Source: JAAXGX01 sp965203565 (GTDB lineage Bacteria; Acidobacteriota; Vicinamibacteria; Vicinamibacterales; UBA8438). Taken from it: a stretch of DNA of 64,000 nt. Of the stretch, positions 25,469 through 34,715 are shown in pieces. The notes below the pieces were generated by a model. That model did no database searches. It was not told the DNA's origin and saw nothing but the letters and a program-made list of their open reading frames with translations. Location of the stretch: assembly GCA_965203565.1 (NCBI GenBank), contig OZ241896.1:2046001-2110000 (forward strand), in the 5' to 3' direction. Position 1 is the stretch's first letter. Each line of letters opens with the position of its first letter. A program made the position numbers and the translations under genes.

Positions 25469-26226
25469 CCGCGGCGCGTCTGTACGCCGTCGTCGACCAG
25501 GTGACCGCCGCGCGTCGGGGCTGGCGTCCTCCGGCGCTCGCGCGCGCCTGCCTGGCCGGCGGCGCGCGCCTGATCCAGTTGCGCGTCACGGCTGCGCCGA
25601 GCGGCCAGGCGCTGGACTGGTGCGACGAGATCGTCGCCGACGCCCGGCGCTGCGGCGCGCGGGTCGTCATGAACGACCGCGCCGACGTCGCCCTGCTCGC
25701 CGGGGCGGCCGGCGTTCACGTCGGCCAGACCGACCTCGGGACGGACGCCGTGCGCCGGGTGCTCCCGCCGTCCGCGGTGGTGGGGATCTCGACCCATGCG
25801 GCCGGCGAAGTGGATCGGTCGCTCGGCGAGCGGCCGGCCTACGTGGCGGTCGGGCCGGTCTACGCGACCCGGACGAAGGCGGCCGGCTGCGCGCCGGTCG
25901 GCCTCGACCTCGTCCGGTACGCGGCGCGGGTCCAGCCGCGTCCGGTCGTCGCCATCGGCGGCGTCACCCTGGAGCGCGCCCGCGATCTCGTCGGCGCCGG
26001 CGCGTCGGCGGTGGCGGTCGTCTCGGATCTGCTGCGGGGCGGCGGCCCCGAGCGCCGCGTCGCCGCGTACGTCGAGCTGCTGGCCGCGCTGCCCGCGCGT
26101 CAGAGCATCGACCAGGCGGTTCCGACGATGATCAGGCCGATCGCGACCGGGCAGATCCAGCGCACCAGAAACGTCCAGGCGCGCGGGGCGGGGAACCAAG
26201 CGCCGTGGAGCCGCAGCTCGGCGTGA
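25465..26226 (+). CDS. thiE: Thiamine-phosphate synthase
   Basis: ThiE couples hydroxymethylpyrimidine diphosphate and thiazole phosphate. The core (about 1-210) shows the TIM-barrel signatures ARLIQLRVTAAPSG, RVVMNDRADVALLAGAAGVHVGQTD split in two parts, VGISTHAAGE, YVAVGPVYATRTKA and VVAIGGVTLERARDLVGAGA. The start ATG 25465 overlaps the accC stop (ATGA). The last 43 residues lie beyond the normal end of ThiE, look unstructured, and overlap the convergent transporter gene by 127 bases. This tail may be just read-through to the first stop. Confidence 0.9.
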   Translation: MTAARLYAVVDQVTAARRGWRPPALARACLAGGARLIQLRVTAAPSGQALDWCDEIVADARRCGARVVMNDRADVALLAGAAGVHVGQTDLGTDAVRRVLPPSAVVGISTHAAGEVDRSLGERPAYVAVGPVYATRTKAAGCAPVGLDLVRYAARVQPRPVVAIGGVTLERARDLVGAGASAVAVVSDLLRGGGPERRVAAYVELLAALPARQSIDQAVPTMIRPIATGQIQRTRNVQARGAGNQAPWSRSSA

Positions 26227-27458
26227 GCCTCGTCGATGCGCCAGGCCCATCCGACGAAGAGCGCCGTGCAGAGACCGCCGATCGGCAGGGCGAAGTCGTT
26301 CCAGACGGTGGCCATCAGCGACAGGAAGTCGAGGCCGACGCCGGGCAGGGCGCTCAGCAGCGGAACGGCGCCGTTGCCGAGCGCGGACGGGACCGCCAGA
26401 AGGAAGACGCCGAGCGTCACCAGGAGGACGGCCCGCTTGCGCGACCAGCCGCGGGAGTCGACGCAGTGCGCCACCGGCGCCTCCAGCAACGAGATGGTGG
26501 AGGTCAGCGCCGCCATCGTCAGCAGGACGAAGAACGCGGTTCCGAACAGGCCGCCGCCCGGCAGCTCGGCGAACAGGCGCGGGAGCACCACGAAGATCAG
26601 TCCCGGCCCGCTGCTGCCCGGATCGAATCCGGCGATCGAGAACCCGGCCGGAAAGATGATGAAGCCGGCCAGGAGCGCGATCAGCGTGTCGAGGGCGACG
26701 ATCCAGACCGCCGACGCGGCGATGCCGTCCTGTTTCCGCAGGTAGCTCCCGTACGTGAGGATGCAGCCCATGCCGAGGCTGAGCGAGAAGAACGCCTGGC
26801 CCAGCGCGGCGTTGTAGACCGACACGTCGAGGAGGCTCGACAGGTTCGGACGAAGGTAGTAGGCGAGTCCCTCGGCTGCGCCGGGCAGCGTGACCGCCCG
26901 CGCCGCCAGCAGCGCCAGCAGGCCGACGAGCGCAGGCATCAGCGTCTTCGTGACCCGTTCGATGCCGGCCCGGACGCCCCCGAGCAGCACGGCCGCGGTG
27001 GCCGCCAGCACCAGCAGCGTCAGCGCGACGCTGACGGGCGCGTTCGCGGTGAAGTCGGCGAAGAACGCGGCGGCGTCCTGCTCGCCGCCGCTCGCTCCGC
27101 CGGTCAGGGAGAACCAGGCGTAGGCGACGGTCCAGCCGGCGATGACGCTGTAGAACGAAAGGATGCCGAAGCCGGCCGTCACGCCGAGCGCGCCGACCAG
27201 CCACCAGTGCGAGCCCGGCCGCAGCGCGGCGAACGAGCGCACCGGGGACTGCTGCGTCCGGCGTCCGATCACGATCTCGCTCACCATGATCGGGAAGCAG
27301 ATCAGGACGATGCAGACCAGGTAGACGAGCACGAACGCCGCGCCGCCCCCCTGTCCCACGCGCGTCGGAAATCCCCAGATGTTCCCGAGGCCGACCGCCG
27401 ATCCGGCCGCGGCGAGGATGAACCCCGCGCGCGTGCCCCAACTGCCCCGCTCGGACAT
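26100..27458 (-). CDS. Sodium:neurotransmitter symporter (SNF/NSS) family transporter
   Basis: The 452-residue protein opens with WGTRAGFILAAAGSAVGLGN and IWGFP, the NSS hallmark that forms the sodium and substrate site in TM1. About 11-12 hydrophobic helices follow, including FFSLSLGMGCILTYGSYLRK (TM6 region). Bacterial relatives import amino acids or similar amines with sodium. Substrate cannot be read from the sequence. It ends within the 3' part of thiE on the opposite strand, and is divergent from folD. Confidence 0.92.
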   Translation of the reverse strand: MSERGSWGTRAGFILAAAGSAVGLGNIWGFPTRVGQGGGAAFVLVYLVCIVLICFPIMVSEIVIGRRTQQSPVRSFAALRPGSHWWLVGALGVTAGFGILSFYSVIAGWTVAYAWFSLTGGASGGEQDAAAFFADFTANAPVSVALTLLVLAATAAVLLGGVRAGIERVTKTLMPALVGLLALLAARAVTLPGAAEGLAYYLRPNLSSLLDVSVYNAALGQAFFSLSLGMGCILTYGSYLRKQDGIAASAVWIVALDTLIALLAGFIIFPAGFSIAGFDPGSSGPGLIFVVLPRLFAELPGGGLFGTAFFVLLTMAALTSTISLLEAPVAHCVDSRGWSRKRAVLLVTLGVFLLAVPSALGNGAVPLLSALPGVGLDFLSLMATVWNDFALPIGGLCTALFVGWAWRIDEAHAELRLHGAWFPAPRAWTFLVRWICPVAIGLIIVGTAWSML

Positions 27459-27502
27459 GACGCGCCGTATTCTACCGGACTCGGCGCGGTGCGGACGCAG
27501 GC

Positions 27503-27511
27503 TGCTAGAAT
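27503..27511 (+). promoter_or_regulatory. Extended -10 promoter candidate for folD
   Basis: TGC-TAGAAT is an extended -10 element (TGn plus a 5/6 match to TATAAT). No convincing -35 is present, as expected for this class. Transcription would start near 27518, about 13 bases before the folD ATG. Confidence 0.5.
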
Positions 27512-27530
27512 GGGCGCCGCCACCGGCCGG

Positions 27531-28490
27531 ATGACGCACGACGTGGACGAACCGACGGCTCGCACCCTCGACGGCTCCGAGGTCGCTTCCGGCATCCGGG
27601 AGGGACTCCGCCCTCGGGTCGAGGCGTTCACCCGACGCGCCGGCCGCGCGCCGAAGCTCGGCATCCTGCTGGCGGGCGACGACCCCGGATCGGAAATCTA
27701 CGTCCGCAACAAGGTCCGGCAGAGCGGGCAGCTCGGGATGGACAGCGACCTCCGGCGACTGCCCGCGGCGGCGGCGCTCGCGGAGGCGCTGGCCGTCGTG
27801 TCCGAGTTCAACGACAGTGCGGCGCACGACGGAATACTCGTGCAGTCGCCGCTGCCGGCGGGGATGGGCGCCGACGCCGAGCAGCGCGTCTTCGACGCCA
27901 TCGCGCCGGCCAAGGACGTTGACGGGTTCAACCCGGTCAACGTGGGCCGCCTGTCGCAGAAGCGTCCGGCGCTGGCGCCGTGCACGCCGTGCGGCGTGAT
28001 CGAGCTGCTGGAGCGCGCACGGATCCCGATCGCCGGCGCCCGGGCGGTGGTGATCGGCCGCAGCGACATCGTCGGGAAGCCGATGGCGATGATGCTGCTG
28101 CACCGCAACGCCACGGTGACGATCTGCCACTCGCGGACGGCCGCGTTGCCCGACGTGGCGGCGACGGCCGACATCCTGGTGGCGGCGATCGGCCGCGCGG
28201 CGTTCGTGACGCGGGAGTTCGTGAAGCCGGGCGCCGCGGTGGTCGACGTCGGCATGAACCGGCTCGACCAGGCCGCCGAGGTCGAGGCGCTGTTCGGCGC
28301 CGGCTCCAGGAAGATGGCGGCGTTCCGCAAACGGGGTTCGGTCGTGACGGGCGACGTCCATCCCGAGGTGGCTTCGGTCGCCGGCGCGCTGACGCCGGTG
28401 CCCGGCGGGGTCGGTCCGCTGACGATAGCGATGCTGCTGGCCAACACGGTCCGGGCCGCCGAGGACCGCGGGCGCGCCGGTCCGGGCTGA
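27531..28490 (+). CDS. folD: Bifunctional methylenetetrahydrofolate dehydrogenase/cyclohydrolase
   Basis: FolD interconverts 5,10-methylene- and 10-formyl-tetrahydrofolate. The 319-residue protein carries LGILLAGDDPGSEIYVRNKV with the catalytic Lys region, DGILVQSPLP, PAKDVDGFNPVNVG, PCTPCGVIELL, VVIGRSDIVGKPMAMMLL and TPVPGGVGPLTIAMLL, all FolD signatures. It is slightly longer than usual (about 285-300), mainly at the N-terminus. ATG 27531 is chosen over ATG 27510, which would overlap the putative -10. Its stop lies 14 bases from the convergent coaE. Confidence 0.96.
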   Translation: MTHDVDEPTARTLDGSEVASGIREGLRPRVEAFTRRAGRAPKLGILLAGDDPGSEIYVRNKVRQSGQLGMDSDLRRLPAAAALAEALAVVSEFNDSAAHDGILVQSPLPAGMGADAEQRVFDAIAPAKDVDGFNPVNVGRLSQKRPALAPCTPCGVIELLERARIPIAGARAVVIGRSDIVGKPMAMMLLHRNATVTICHSRTAALPDVAATADILVAAIGRAAFVTREFVKPGAAVVDVGMNRLDQAAEVEALFGAGSRKMAAFRKRGSVVTGDVHPEVASVAGALTPVPGGVGPLTIAMLLANTVRAAEDRGRAGPG

Positions 28491-28504
28491 CGACCCGGCG
28501 CGGG

Positions 28505-29110
28505 TCAGCCGGACGTTCCCGCCAGCGCGCGGCGGATCGACTCCACCTGCCGGTCGGTCTCGTCGAACGAGCCGTCCGTACGCACCACGAAGTCGGCCCG
28601 GGCGGCCTTGACGCCGGTCGGAAGCTGCGCCTCCAGCCGCTTGCGGCCTTCGGCGGCCGAAAGACGGTCGCGCTGCGCCAGGCGGGCCAACTGCGCGGCG
28701 GCTGCGCATGCCGTGACGACGACCCGATCGAACGCCGCCGGCCGGCCCGTCTCGAACAGCAGCGGGACGTCGGCGACGCCGAACGGAGCCGTCCGGGCTG
28801 CGGCCAGCCGCTCGAACCAGTCGTCGATCCCGGCGCGGACGCGGGGATGGACGATCGCTTCCAGATCGGCTCTCGCCGCCGCGTCGTCGAAGACGAGCGC
28901 GGCCAGCCGCCGCCGGTCGAGCGTTCCGTCGCGCGCGAACAGATCAGGGTCGAAGCGGGCCTTGATCGCCGTCCAGGCGGGCCGTCCCGGCCGGACGGCC
29001 TCGCGGGCGAGGCGATCGGCGTCCACGGTCGGGACGCCGCGCGCAGCGAAACGGGCGAGCACGTACGACTTGCCGGTGGCGATGCCGCCGGTCAGCGCCA
29101 CGCGAAGCAT
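28505..29110 (-). CDS. coaE: Dephospho-CoA kinase
   Basis: CoaE catalyses the last step of coenzyme A synthesis. The 201-residue protein has the P-loop VALTGGIATGKS at residues 4-15, then PTVDADRLAREAV, a lid region with LEAIVHPRVR, and DVPLLFETG. Length and motifs match the family. It is the last gene of the minus-strand serA-kdsB-pyrG-kdsA-kdsD-lapB-coaE run, 19 bases after lapB. Confidence 0.96.
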   Translation of the reverse strand: MLRVALTGGIATGKSYVLARFAARGVPTVDADRLAREAVRPGRPAWTAIKARFDPDLFARDGTLDRRRLAALVFDDAAARADLEAIVHPRVRAGIDDWFERLAAARTAPFGVADVPLLFETGRPAAFDRVVVTACAAAAQLARLAQRDRLSAAEGRKRLEAQLPTGVKAARADFVVRTDGSFDETDRQVESIRRALAGTSG

Positions 29111-29129
29111 CGTTTCGTCCGAAGCGGTG

Positions 29130-30358
29130 TTACGCGGGCGTTTCCTCGCTGTTCTCGGCGTTCTCCGCCGGGGCTATCCGCTCCTCGACGAAGGTGTTCC
29201 ACTCGTGGCACTGCGGGCACTGCCAGAGCAGCTCCGTGCTGCGGTAGCGGCAGCGGATGCACACGTGCGGATCGAGATAGAAGACGGCGTCGTGCGTCAG
29301 GCCGACGTAGCGCCGCACCAGCTCTTCGTTGAGATCGAGCGCCGTGAGCGCCCGCCAGATCGCCTGATGAATCGCGAGGGCGTGCGGGTTGTGGACGAGC
29401 GATTCGAAGAGCAGCTCGATCGCCCGCGCGGGTTCTCCGTTCGCCGCCGCATGCTGCCCGATCGCGAGCCGCGCCCGCCAGTCCTGCGGATTGGCTTCCA
29501 CGAGCCGGCGGCACAGGTCCAGAAACCGGGACGGCATGCCGAGATCGGCGTAGGCGCCCTTCAGGCGGGGGAAGGCGAGGTACGCGCGCTCCGGCGCGAC
29601 GTGCACGATCTTTTCCCACATTTCGACGGCCGCTCTCGGCTGGCCCTGCTCCAGACGGACGTCCCCCAGGTTCAGGTAGGCCGGCACGGTGTTCTTGTCC
29701 AGTCCGATCGCCGCCTCGAAATGCCGGATCGCCTGCCCCGGTTGCCCGTCTCGCCGGGCCTGCAGGCCGAGCTCGTTCTCGAGGAAGGCCAGGATAGCCT
29801 GGTCGCGAGGCTTCTCGGCGTCGGCCGCCGCTTCCGCCATCCGCTGGCGGAGCACCTGCGCTTCCCGCCATTCGTGCTGCTCCTCGTGCAGCTTCTCGAG
29901 GTTGAGCAGGGCGTACTTGTTCTTCGGGTCGAGCCGCACGACCTCGGAGAACGCTTCGAACGCCCGGTCGACGAAACCGCCGCGCCGGAAGTCGAGCCCG
30001 AGGCAGAGCAGGACGTGCGCATGCTCCAGCCGCGTCAGGCGCGAGCGCCGCAGGAGGCTCTGGTGAACCTGGAGCGCCTTGCTGACCTGTCCCTTCTCGC
30101 GGTACAGGTTTCCCAGGATGAGATGGATCTCGAGCGCGTCGTCGTCGAACCAGACCGCCTTGGTGAGCTCTTCGATCGCCAGGTCGATCTGGTTCGAGAC
30201 GAGGAAGTTCAGTCCGAGGATGTAGTGGGCCGATTCCCGCGCCTTGCGCCGGTCGATCCACCGGCCGTCGCGGAGCTTGTACCGCTCCCACGCCTTGCCG
30301 CCGCCAGACCGGTCAGCAGGGCCGTCAGGGCCGCGAGCAGGGTCAGGGTCTCGACCAT
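29130..30358 (-). CDS. lapB: LapB/YciM-type LPS-regulating TPR protein, with an apparent frameshift near 30300
   Basis: LapB (YciM) anchors in the inner membrane and tunes LPS synthesis through LpxC turnover. The main frame, about 30310 down to 29130, encodes several TPR repeats and a C-terminal rubredoxin-like zinc ribbon with CIRCRY and CPQCHEW. It has no start codon before a GTG at 29939, which is inside the repeats. The ATG at 30358, 4 bases after the kdsD stop, starts VETLTLLAALTALLTGLAA, a perfect LapB-type membrane anchor, in another frame. Adding one base in the GGCGGCGGC run around 30298-30306 would join the anchor to GKAWERYKLRDGRW and the TPRs. The joined product would be about 409 residues (E. 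coli 389). The break is either a sequencing error or a real frameshift. Confidence 0.8.
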
Positions 30359-30362
30359 CTGG

Positions 30363-31343
30363 CTAGAACAGCTCGGTTCGCCACAGATCGTGGAGGTGGA
30401 CGACGCCGTCGACGCGCCCGGCGTCGTCCACGACGATCAGCGACGTGATGCGTCGGGTCTCCAGCAGGCTGAGGGCTTCGGCGGCCAGGGTCGACGGCGG
30501 GATCGTGACCGGAGCCTTCGTCATCACGTCGGCCGCCGACAGCGCCGCCGGATCGATCCGCTCCGCCAGACGCCGCCGGACGTCGCCGTCGGTGACGACG
30601 CCGAGCAGCGCCCGGTTCTCGCCGGTCACGCACGCCATGCCCAGCTTCCCGGCGGACATCGCCGCCGCCACGTCCGGCAGCGGAGCGTCGGGCGCGACGC
30701 GCGGGAGCCGATCGCCGGCGTGCATCAACCGATCCACTCGAAGCAGCCGCTTGCCGAGCCGCCCGCCGGGATGGAGGCTGGCGAAGTCCTCCTCGCGGAA
30801 CCCTTTCCGGACCATCAGCGTCATCGCCAGCGCGTCGCCGAGCGCCAGCGCGGCGGTGGTGCTGGCGGTGGGCGCCAGGTTCAACGGGCATGCTTCACCG
30901 TCCACGCGGCAGTCGAGGGTGACGTCGGCGGTCTCGCCGAGCGTGCTCGACGGCGACCCGGTGACGGCGATGATCCGCGTGCGGAGCCGCTTGAGCGTTT
31001 CGAGGAGGCGCAGGATCTCCGGCGTTTCGCCGCTCCGGGAGAGGGCGACGACCAGGTCGTCGCCCTGAATGACGCCGAGGTCGCCGTGGACCGCCTCCGC
31101 GGGATGCAGGAAGTACGCGGGCGTGCCGGTGCTGGAGAGCGTCGCCGCCACCTTGCGCGCGATGATGCCCGACTTGCCCATGCCGGTCACGATGACGCGC
31201 CCCGAGCAGTCCGCAAGAAGCTGAACCGCCTGCGCGAACCGTTCGTCCAGACGGTCGAGGAGGCCGCGAACGGCTTCGGCCTCGGCCCTGATCACCGTGC
31301 GGGCCAGATCGACGTCGATCTCCGCCGTCGCGTCGTCGGTCAT
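30363..31343 (-). CDS. kdsD: Arabinose-5-phosphate isomerase (KdsD/KpsF type)
   Basis: KdsD converts ribulose-5-phosphate to arabinose-5-phosphate, the first committed step to Kdo. The 326-residue protein has a SIS domain (about 30-200) with VIVTGMGKSGIIARK, SSTGTPAYFLHPAEAVHGDLG split in two, and ALSRSGETPEI. Two CBS domains follow (about 205-326: LMHAGDRLPRV, GVVTDGDVRRRL, VMTKAPVTI). This is the full-length KdsD layout. ATG 31343 overlaps the kdsA stop by 4 bases. Confidence 0.95.
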   Translation of the reverse strand: MTDDATAEIDVDLARTVIRAEAEAVRGLLDRLDERFAQAVQLLADCSGRVIVTGMGKSGIIARKVAATLSSTGTPAYFLHPAEAVHGDLGVIQGDDLVVALSRSGETPEILRLLETLKRLRTRIIAVTGSPSSTLGETADVTLDCRVDGEACPLNLAPTASTTAALALGDALAMTLMVRKGFREEDFASLHPGGRLGKRLLRVDRLMHAGDRLPRVAPDAPLPDVAAAMSAGKLGMACVTGENRALLGVVTDGDVRRRLAERIDPAALSAADVMTKAPVTIPPSTLAAEALSLLETRRITSLIVVDDAGRVDGVVHLHDLWRTELF

Positions 31344-32188
31344 CGGCTCGGCTGACCGGTTCCCGAGGGTGTCGAGCCTGCGGCCTGCCCGATCGCCAGA
31401 AGCCGCTGCAGGAGCGGCTCGACGCGGTCGAGGGGCAGAGCGTTCGGTCCGTCGCTCCGGGCGGCGGAGGGATTGTCGTGGACTTCCAGGAACACGCCGT
31501 CCGCGCCGGCGGCGACCCCGGCGGCGGCCAGCGGCTCGATGAATTCGGCCTGCCCGGCCGTCGCCCCGTCGCCGCCCCCCGGAAGCTGGACGCTGTGGGT
31601 CGCGTCGAAGACGACCGGGTATCCGAAGCTCCGCAGGATCGGGAACGCGCGCATGTCCACCACGAGGTTGTTGTAGCCGAAGCAGGAGCCCCGTTCGGTG
31701 ACGATGATCCGGTGGTGGCCCGTCGAGGTGATCTTCTCGATGACGTGCCGCACGTCCCCGGGCGCGAGGAACTGCCCCTTCTTCACGTTGACGGTCCGGC
31801 CGGTCTGCGCCGCGGCGACGAGCAGATCGGTCTGCCGCGACAGATACGCCGGGATCTGGAGGACGTCCGCCACCTCGGCGGCCGGTTCGGCCTGATGCGG
31901 CTCGTGGACGTCGGTCAGGATCGGCACGGCGCATTCCGTCTTGATCCGGCGGAGGATCCGCAGGCCCGAATCGAGGCCGGGACCGCGGAACGCACGGATC
32001 GAAGTGCGGTTCGCCTTGTCGAACGACGCCTTGAAGATCAGCCGCCCGCCGCAGCGCGCGACGCGCTCGCGGAGCGCGCGGGCCATGGCCAGGACATGGG
32101 TCTCGCTTTCGATGACGCAGGGGCCGGCGATGACCGCGAGCGGCTGGCCGCCGCCAAGAGACACGTCGCCGGCAGCCACCTGACGCAC
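31340..32188 (-). CDS. kdsA: 3-deoxy-8-phosphooctulonate (Kdo-8-P) synthase
   Basis: KdsA condenses arabinose-5-phosphate with phosphoenolpyruvate. The protein shows LAVIAGPCVIESE, FKASFDKANRTS, ILTDVHEPHQAE, LQIPAYLSRQTDLL, VNVKKGQFLAPGD and FDATHSVQLPGG, all KdsA signatures. No ATG lies before the first conserved block. GTG 32188 gives 282 residues, the usual length; GTG 32180 is also possible. A perfect TATAAT on the minus strand ends 6 bases before GTG 32188, inside the pyrG-kdsA gap. It is co-directional with pyrG and overlaps kdsD. Confidence 0.94.
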   Translation of the reverse strand: MRQVAAGDVSLGGGQPLAVIAGPCVIESETHVLAMARALRERVARCGGRLIFKASFDKANRTSIRAFRGPGLDSGLRILRRIKTECAVPILTDVHEPHQAEPAAEVADVLQIPAYLSRQTDLLVAAAQTGRTVNVKKGQFLAPGDVRHVIEKITSTGHHRIIVTERGSCFGYNNLVVDMRAFPILRSFGYPVVFDATHSVQLPGGGDGATAGQAEFIEPLAAAGVAAGADGVFLEVHDNPSAARSDGPNALPLDRVEPLLQRLLAIGQAAGSTPSGTGQPSR

Positions 32189-32216
32189 GGCTTCATTATA
32201 GATAGACGCCGCTCGA

Positions 32217-33842
32217 TCAGGCGACCGACTCGGCGGCGGCTCTCGCCGCCCCCGCATGCGCGTGCGTCGACCGGACGAAGCCGGCGAACAGGGGGTGGGG
32301 GCGCAGCGGCTTCGACTGGAATTCCGGATGGAACTGGACCGCGAGGAACCACGGGTGGCCGGGAATCTCGATCACTTCGACGAACTTGCCGTCGGGCGAC
32401 CGCCCCGAGATGCGCAGTCCGCCCTCGGTGAGCGCCTTCTCGTAGGCCCGGTTGAACTCGTAGCGGTGCCGGTGCCGCTCGTGCACGGCCGGCGCGCCGT
32501 ACACCTGCTCGGCCAGCGATCCCGGCTCGATCCGGCACGGATAGCTTCCGAGACGCATGGTGCCGCCGAGGTCGTCGACGCCCAGCAGGTCCCGCAGCTT
32601 GTAGATCACCTTGTGCGGAGCGTCCTCGCGGCATTCCGTCGAGTCGGCGCCGGCCAGGCCGCAGACGTGACGGGCGAACTCCACGGCCGCCCACTGGAAC
32701 CCGTAGCAGATGCCGAGGTACGGAATCCGCCGTTCCCGGGCGATGCGCGCCGCGACCATCATGCCGCGGCTGCCGCGGTCGCCGAACCCTCCCGGGACCA
32801 GAATCCCGTGCGCGTCGGCGAGCAGACGGTCCCCGCCGTCGGCCTCCAGCGCTTCGGCCTCGATCCACTCGATGCCGACCCGGAGCCGGTGACGGAAACC
32901 GCCGTGCGACAACGCCTCGTTCAGGCTCTTGTACGAGTCTTCGTAGCCGACGTACTTGCCGACCACGTGAACCGTGACTTCGTCGGCCGGATTCCTGATC
33001 CGCCCGACCAGCGCCCGCCACTCGTCGAGTCTGCACTGCGTGTCTTCCGGCAGATGCAGCCCGCCGAGCACGATCCGGTCGAGTCCCTCCTCGCCGAGCA
33101 CGAGCGGCACCTCGTAGATGCTGTCGACGTCCCGGGCGGCGATCACGGCTCGCTCGTCGACGTCGCAGAACAGGGCGATCTTGCGGCGGATGTCGTTCGG
33201 CAGCGCCCGGTCGGTCCGGCACAGCAGGATGTCGGGCTGGATCCCGATCGACCGCAGATCCCGCACGCTGTGCTGGGTCGGTTTCGTCTTGAGCTCGCCG
33301 GCCGCCCCGATGAACGGGACGAGGGTGAGGTGGACGTACAGCGTGTGCTCGCGGCCGACGTCCCGGCGGAACTGCCGGATCGCCTCCAGGTAGGGCTGGC
33401 TCTCGATGTCGCCCACGGTGCCGCCGATCTCGACCAGGACGATGTCGACGTCGCCGCTGACGGCGCGGAGGCCGTTCTTGATCTCGTTCGTGACGTGGGG
33501 GATGACCTGGACGGTCCGGCCGAGATAGTCGCCGCGGCGCTCCTTCTGGATCACGGAAAGGTAGATCTTGCCGGTCGTCCAGTTGTGGTCGCACGTCGTG
33601 ACGGTGCTCGTGAACCGCTCGTAATGCCCCAGGTCGAGGTCGGTCTCGGCGCCGTCCGCCGTGACGTACACCTCCCCGTGCTGGTACGGGCTCATCGTGC
33701 CGGGGTCCACGTTCACGTACGGATCGAACTTCTGCAGGGTGACGCGGTAGCCGTGGCCTTCCAGCAGGCAGCCGATCGACGCGGCCGCCAGGCCCTTGCC
33801 GAGGGACGACACGACGCCGCCGGTGACGAAGATGTACTTCAC
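32217..33842 (-). CDS. pyrG: CTP synthase
   Basis: PyrG aminates UTP to CTP, the co-substrate of KdsB. The 541-residue protein has the synthetase domain from KYIFVTGGVVSSLGKG, with FDPYVNVDPGTMSPYQHGEV in two parts and VEIGGTVGDIES. The glutamine amidotransferase domain carries ILVPGGFGDRG, the nucleophile Cys in YLGICYGFQW, and His-Glu in AVQFHPEFQSKP. GTG 33842 fits the usual N-terminus. GTG 33881, overlapping the kdsB stop, would add 13 residues and is a possible alternative. Confidence 0.96.
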   Translation of the reverse strand: MKYIFVTGGVVSSLGKGLAAASIGCLLEGHGYRVTLQKFDPYVNVDPGTMSPYQHGEVYVTADGAETDLDLGHYERFTSTVTTCDHNWTTGKIYLSVIQKERRGDYLGRTVQVIPHVTNEIKNGLRAVSGDVDIVLVEIGGTVGDIESQPYLEAIRQFRRDVGREHTLYVHLTLVPFIGAAGELKTKPTQHSVRDLRSIGIQPDILLCRTDRALPNDIRRKIALFCDVDERAVIAARDVDSIYEVPLVLGEEGLDRIVLGGLHLPEDTQCRLDEWRALVGRIRNPADEVTVHVVGKYVGYEDSYKSLNEALSHGGFRHRLRVGIEWIEAEALEADGGDRLLADAHGILVPGGFGDRGSRGMMVAARIARERRIPYLGICYGFQWAAVEFARHVCGLAGADSTECREDAPHKVIYKLRDLLGVDDLGGTMRLGSYPCRIEPGSLAEQVYGAPAVHERHRHRYEFNRAYEKALTEGGLRISGRSPDGKFVEVIEIPGHPWFLAVQFHPEFQSKPLRPHPLFAGFVRSTHAHAGAARAAAESVA

Positions 33843-33877
33843 CGGCCGGCCCGCGGCGTTGAGGACGGGATCGGGCG

Positions 33878-34693
33878 TCACGGCGTTCCGCCGGAAACGA
33901 TGCGGCGCACGCGCTCGAGGTCCCGGGGCGTGTCGACGCCGACCGGGTCGCCGGCGATCTCCACCGTCCGGATGCGGTAACCGTGCTCGATCGCCCGCAG
34001 TTGCTCGAGGCGCTCCGCGCGTTCCAGCGGGGTCGTCTCCAGCGCGGCGAAGCGGAGCAGGAACGCGCGGCGGTAGGCGTACAGACCGACGTGCCGCCAG
34101 GCGCCGGCCGGAACGCCGGCGCCCGGACGCTCCTGATGCGGCACGGCGGCGCGCGAAAAGTACAGGGCGAATCCGCGGGCGTCGATCACGACCTTCACGA
34201 CGTTCGGATCGTCCAGCTCGGCGGCGGTGTCGAGGCGGCGCCGCGCGGTCGCCATCGGCGTGTCGGGATCGCCGCTTAGCGCCTGCACCGCCAGGTCGAT
34301 GGCGCCGGGGTCGACGAGCGGCTCGTCGACCTGAAGGTTGACGACGACGTCGCAATGGAGGTCGCGGGCCGTCTCCGCGAGCCGATCGGTTCCGCTGCGA
34401 TGATCGGCGGCCGTCATCCGGGCCTCGCCGCCGAACGCGGCGACGGCGTCCCGGATGCGGGCGTCGTCGGTCGCGACGATCGCCGCCTGCACGGACGAAG
34501 CAGCCAGCGCGCGCCGGTAGACGTGCTCCACCATCGGCCGGCCGCCGATGTCGGCCAGCGGTTTTCCCGGAAGGCGCGACGACCGGTAGCGGGCCGGGAT
34601 GACGGCGACGGCGGACGGAGGAGAAGGTGACGGAGGAGGGGGTGATGCGGCGGTCGCCTGAGGCGTGGCCGGATGCACGGCGAATGCTATCAC
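33878..34693 (-). CDS. kdsB: CMP-Kdo synthetase
   Basis: KdsB activates Kdo with CTP. After a Pro/Ala-rich N-terminal extension of about 28 residues, the conserved start VAVIPARYRSSRLPGKPL appears. IVATDDARI, DHRSGTDRLAE, DVVVNLQVDEPLVDP and the late GDPVGVDTPRDLERVR follow, matching the family. The natural start could be internal, but no good codon with a Shine-Dalgarno sequence precedes the core, so ATG 34693 is kept. It lies 22 bases after serA. Confidence 0.94.
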   Translation of the reverse strand: MIAFAVHPATPQATAASPPPPSPSPPSAVAVIPARYRSSRLPGKPLADIGGRPMVEHVYRRALAASSVQAAIVATDDARIRDAVAAFGGEARMTAADHRSGTDRLAETARDLHCDVVVNLQVDEPLVDPGAIDLAVQALSGDPDTPMATARRRLDTAAELDDPNVVKVVIDARGFALYFSRAAVPHQERPGAGVPAGAWRHVGLYAYRRAFLLRFAALETTPLERAERLEQLRAIEHGYRIRTVEIAGDPVGVDTPRDLERVRRIVSGGTP

Positions 34694-34715
34694 ACCGGCG
34701 CCGCGGATCGGCCGG

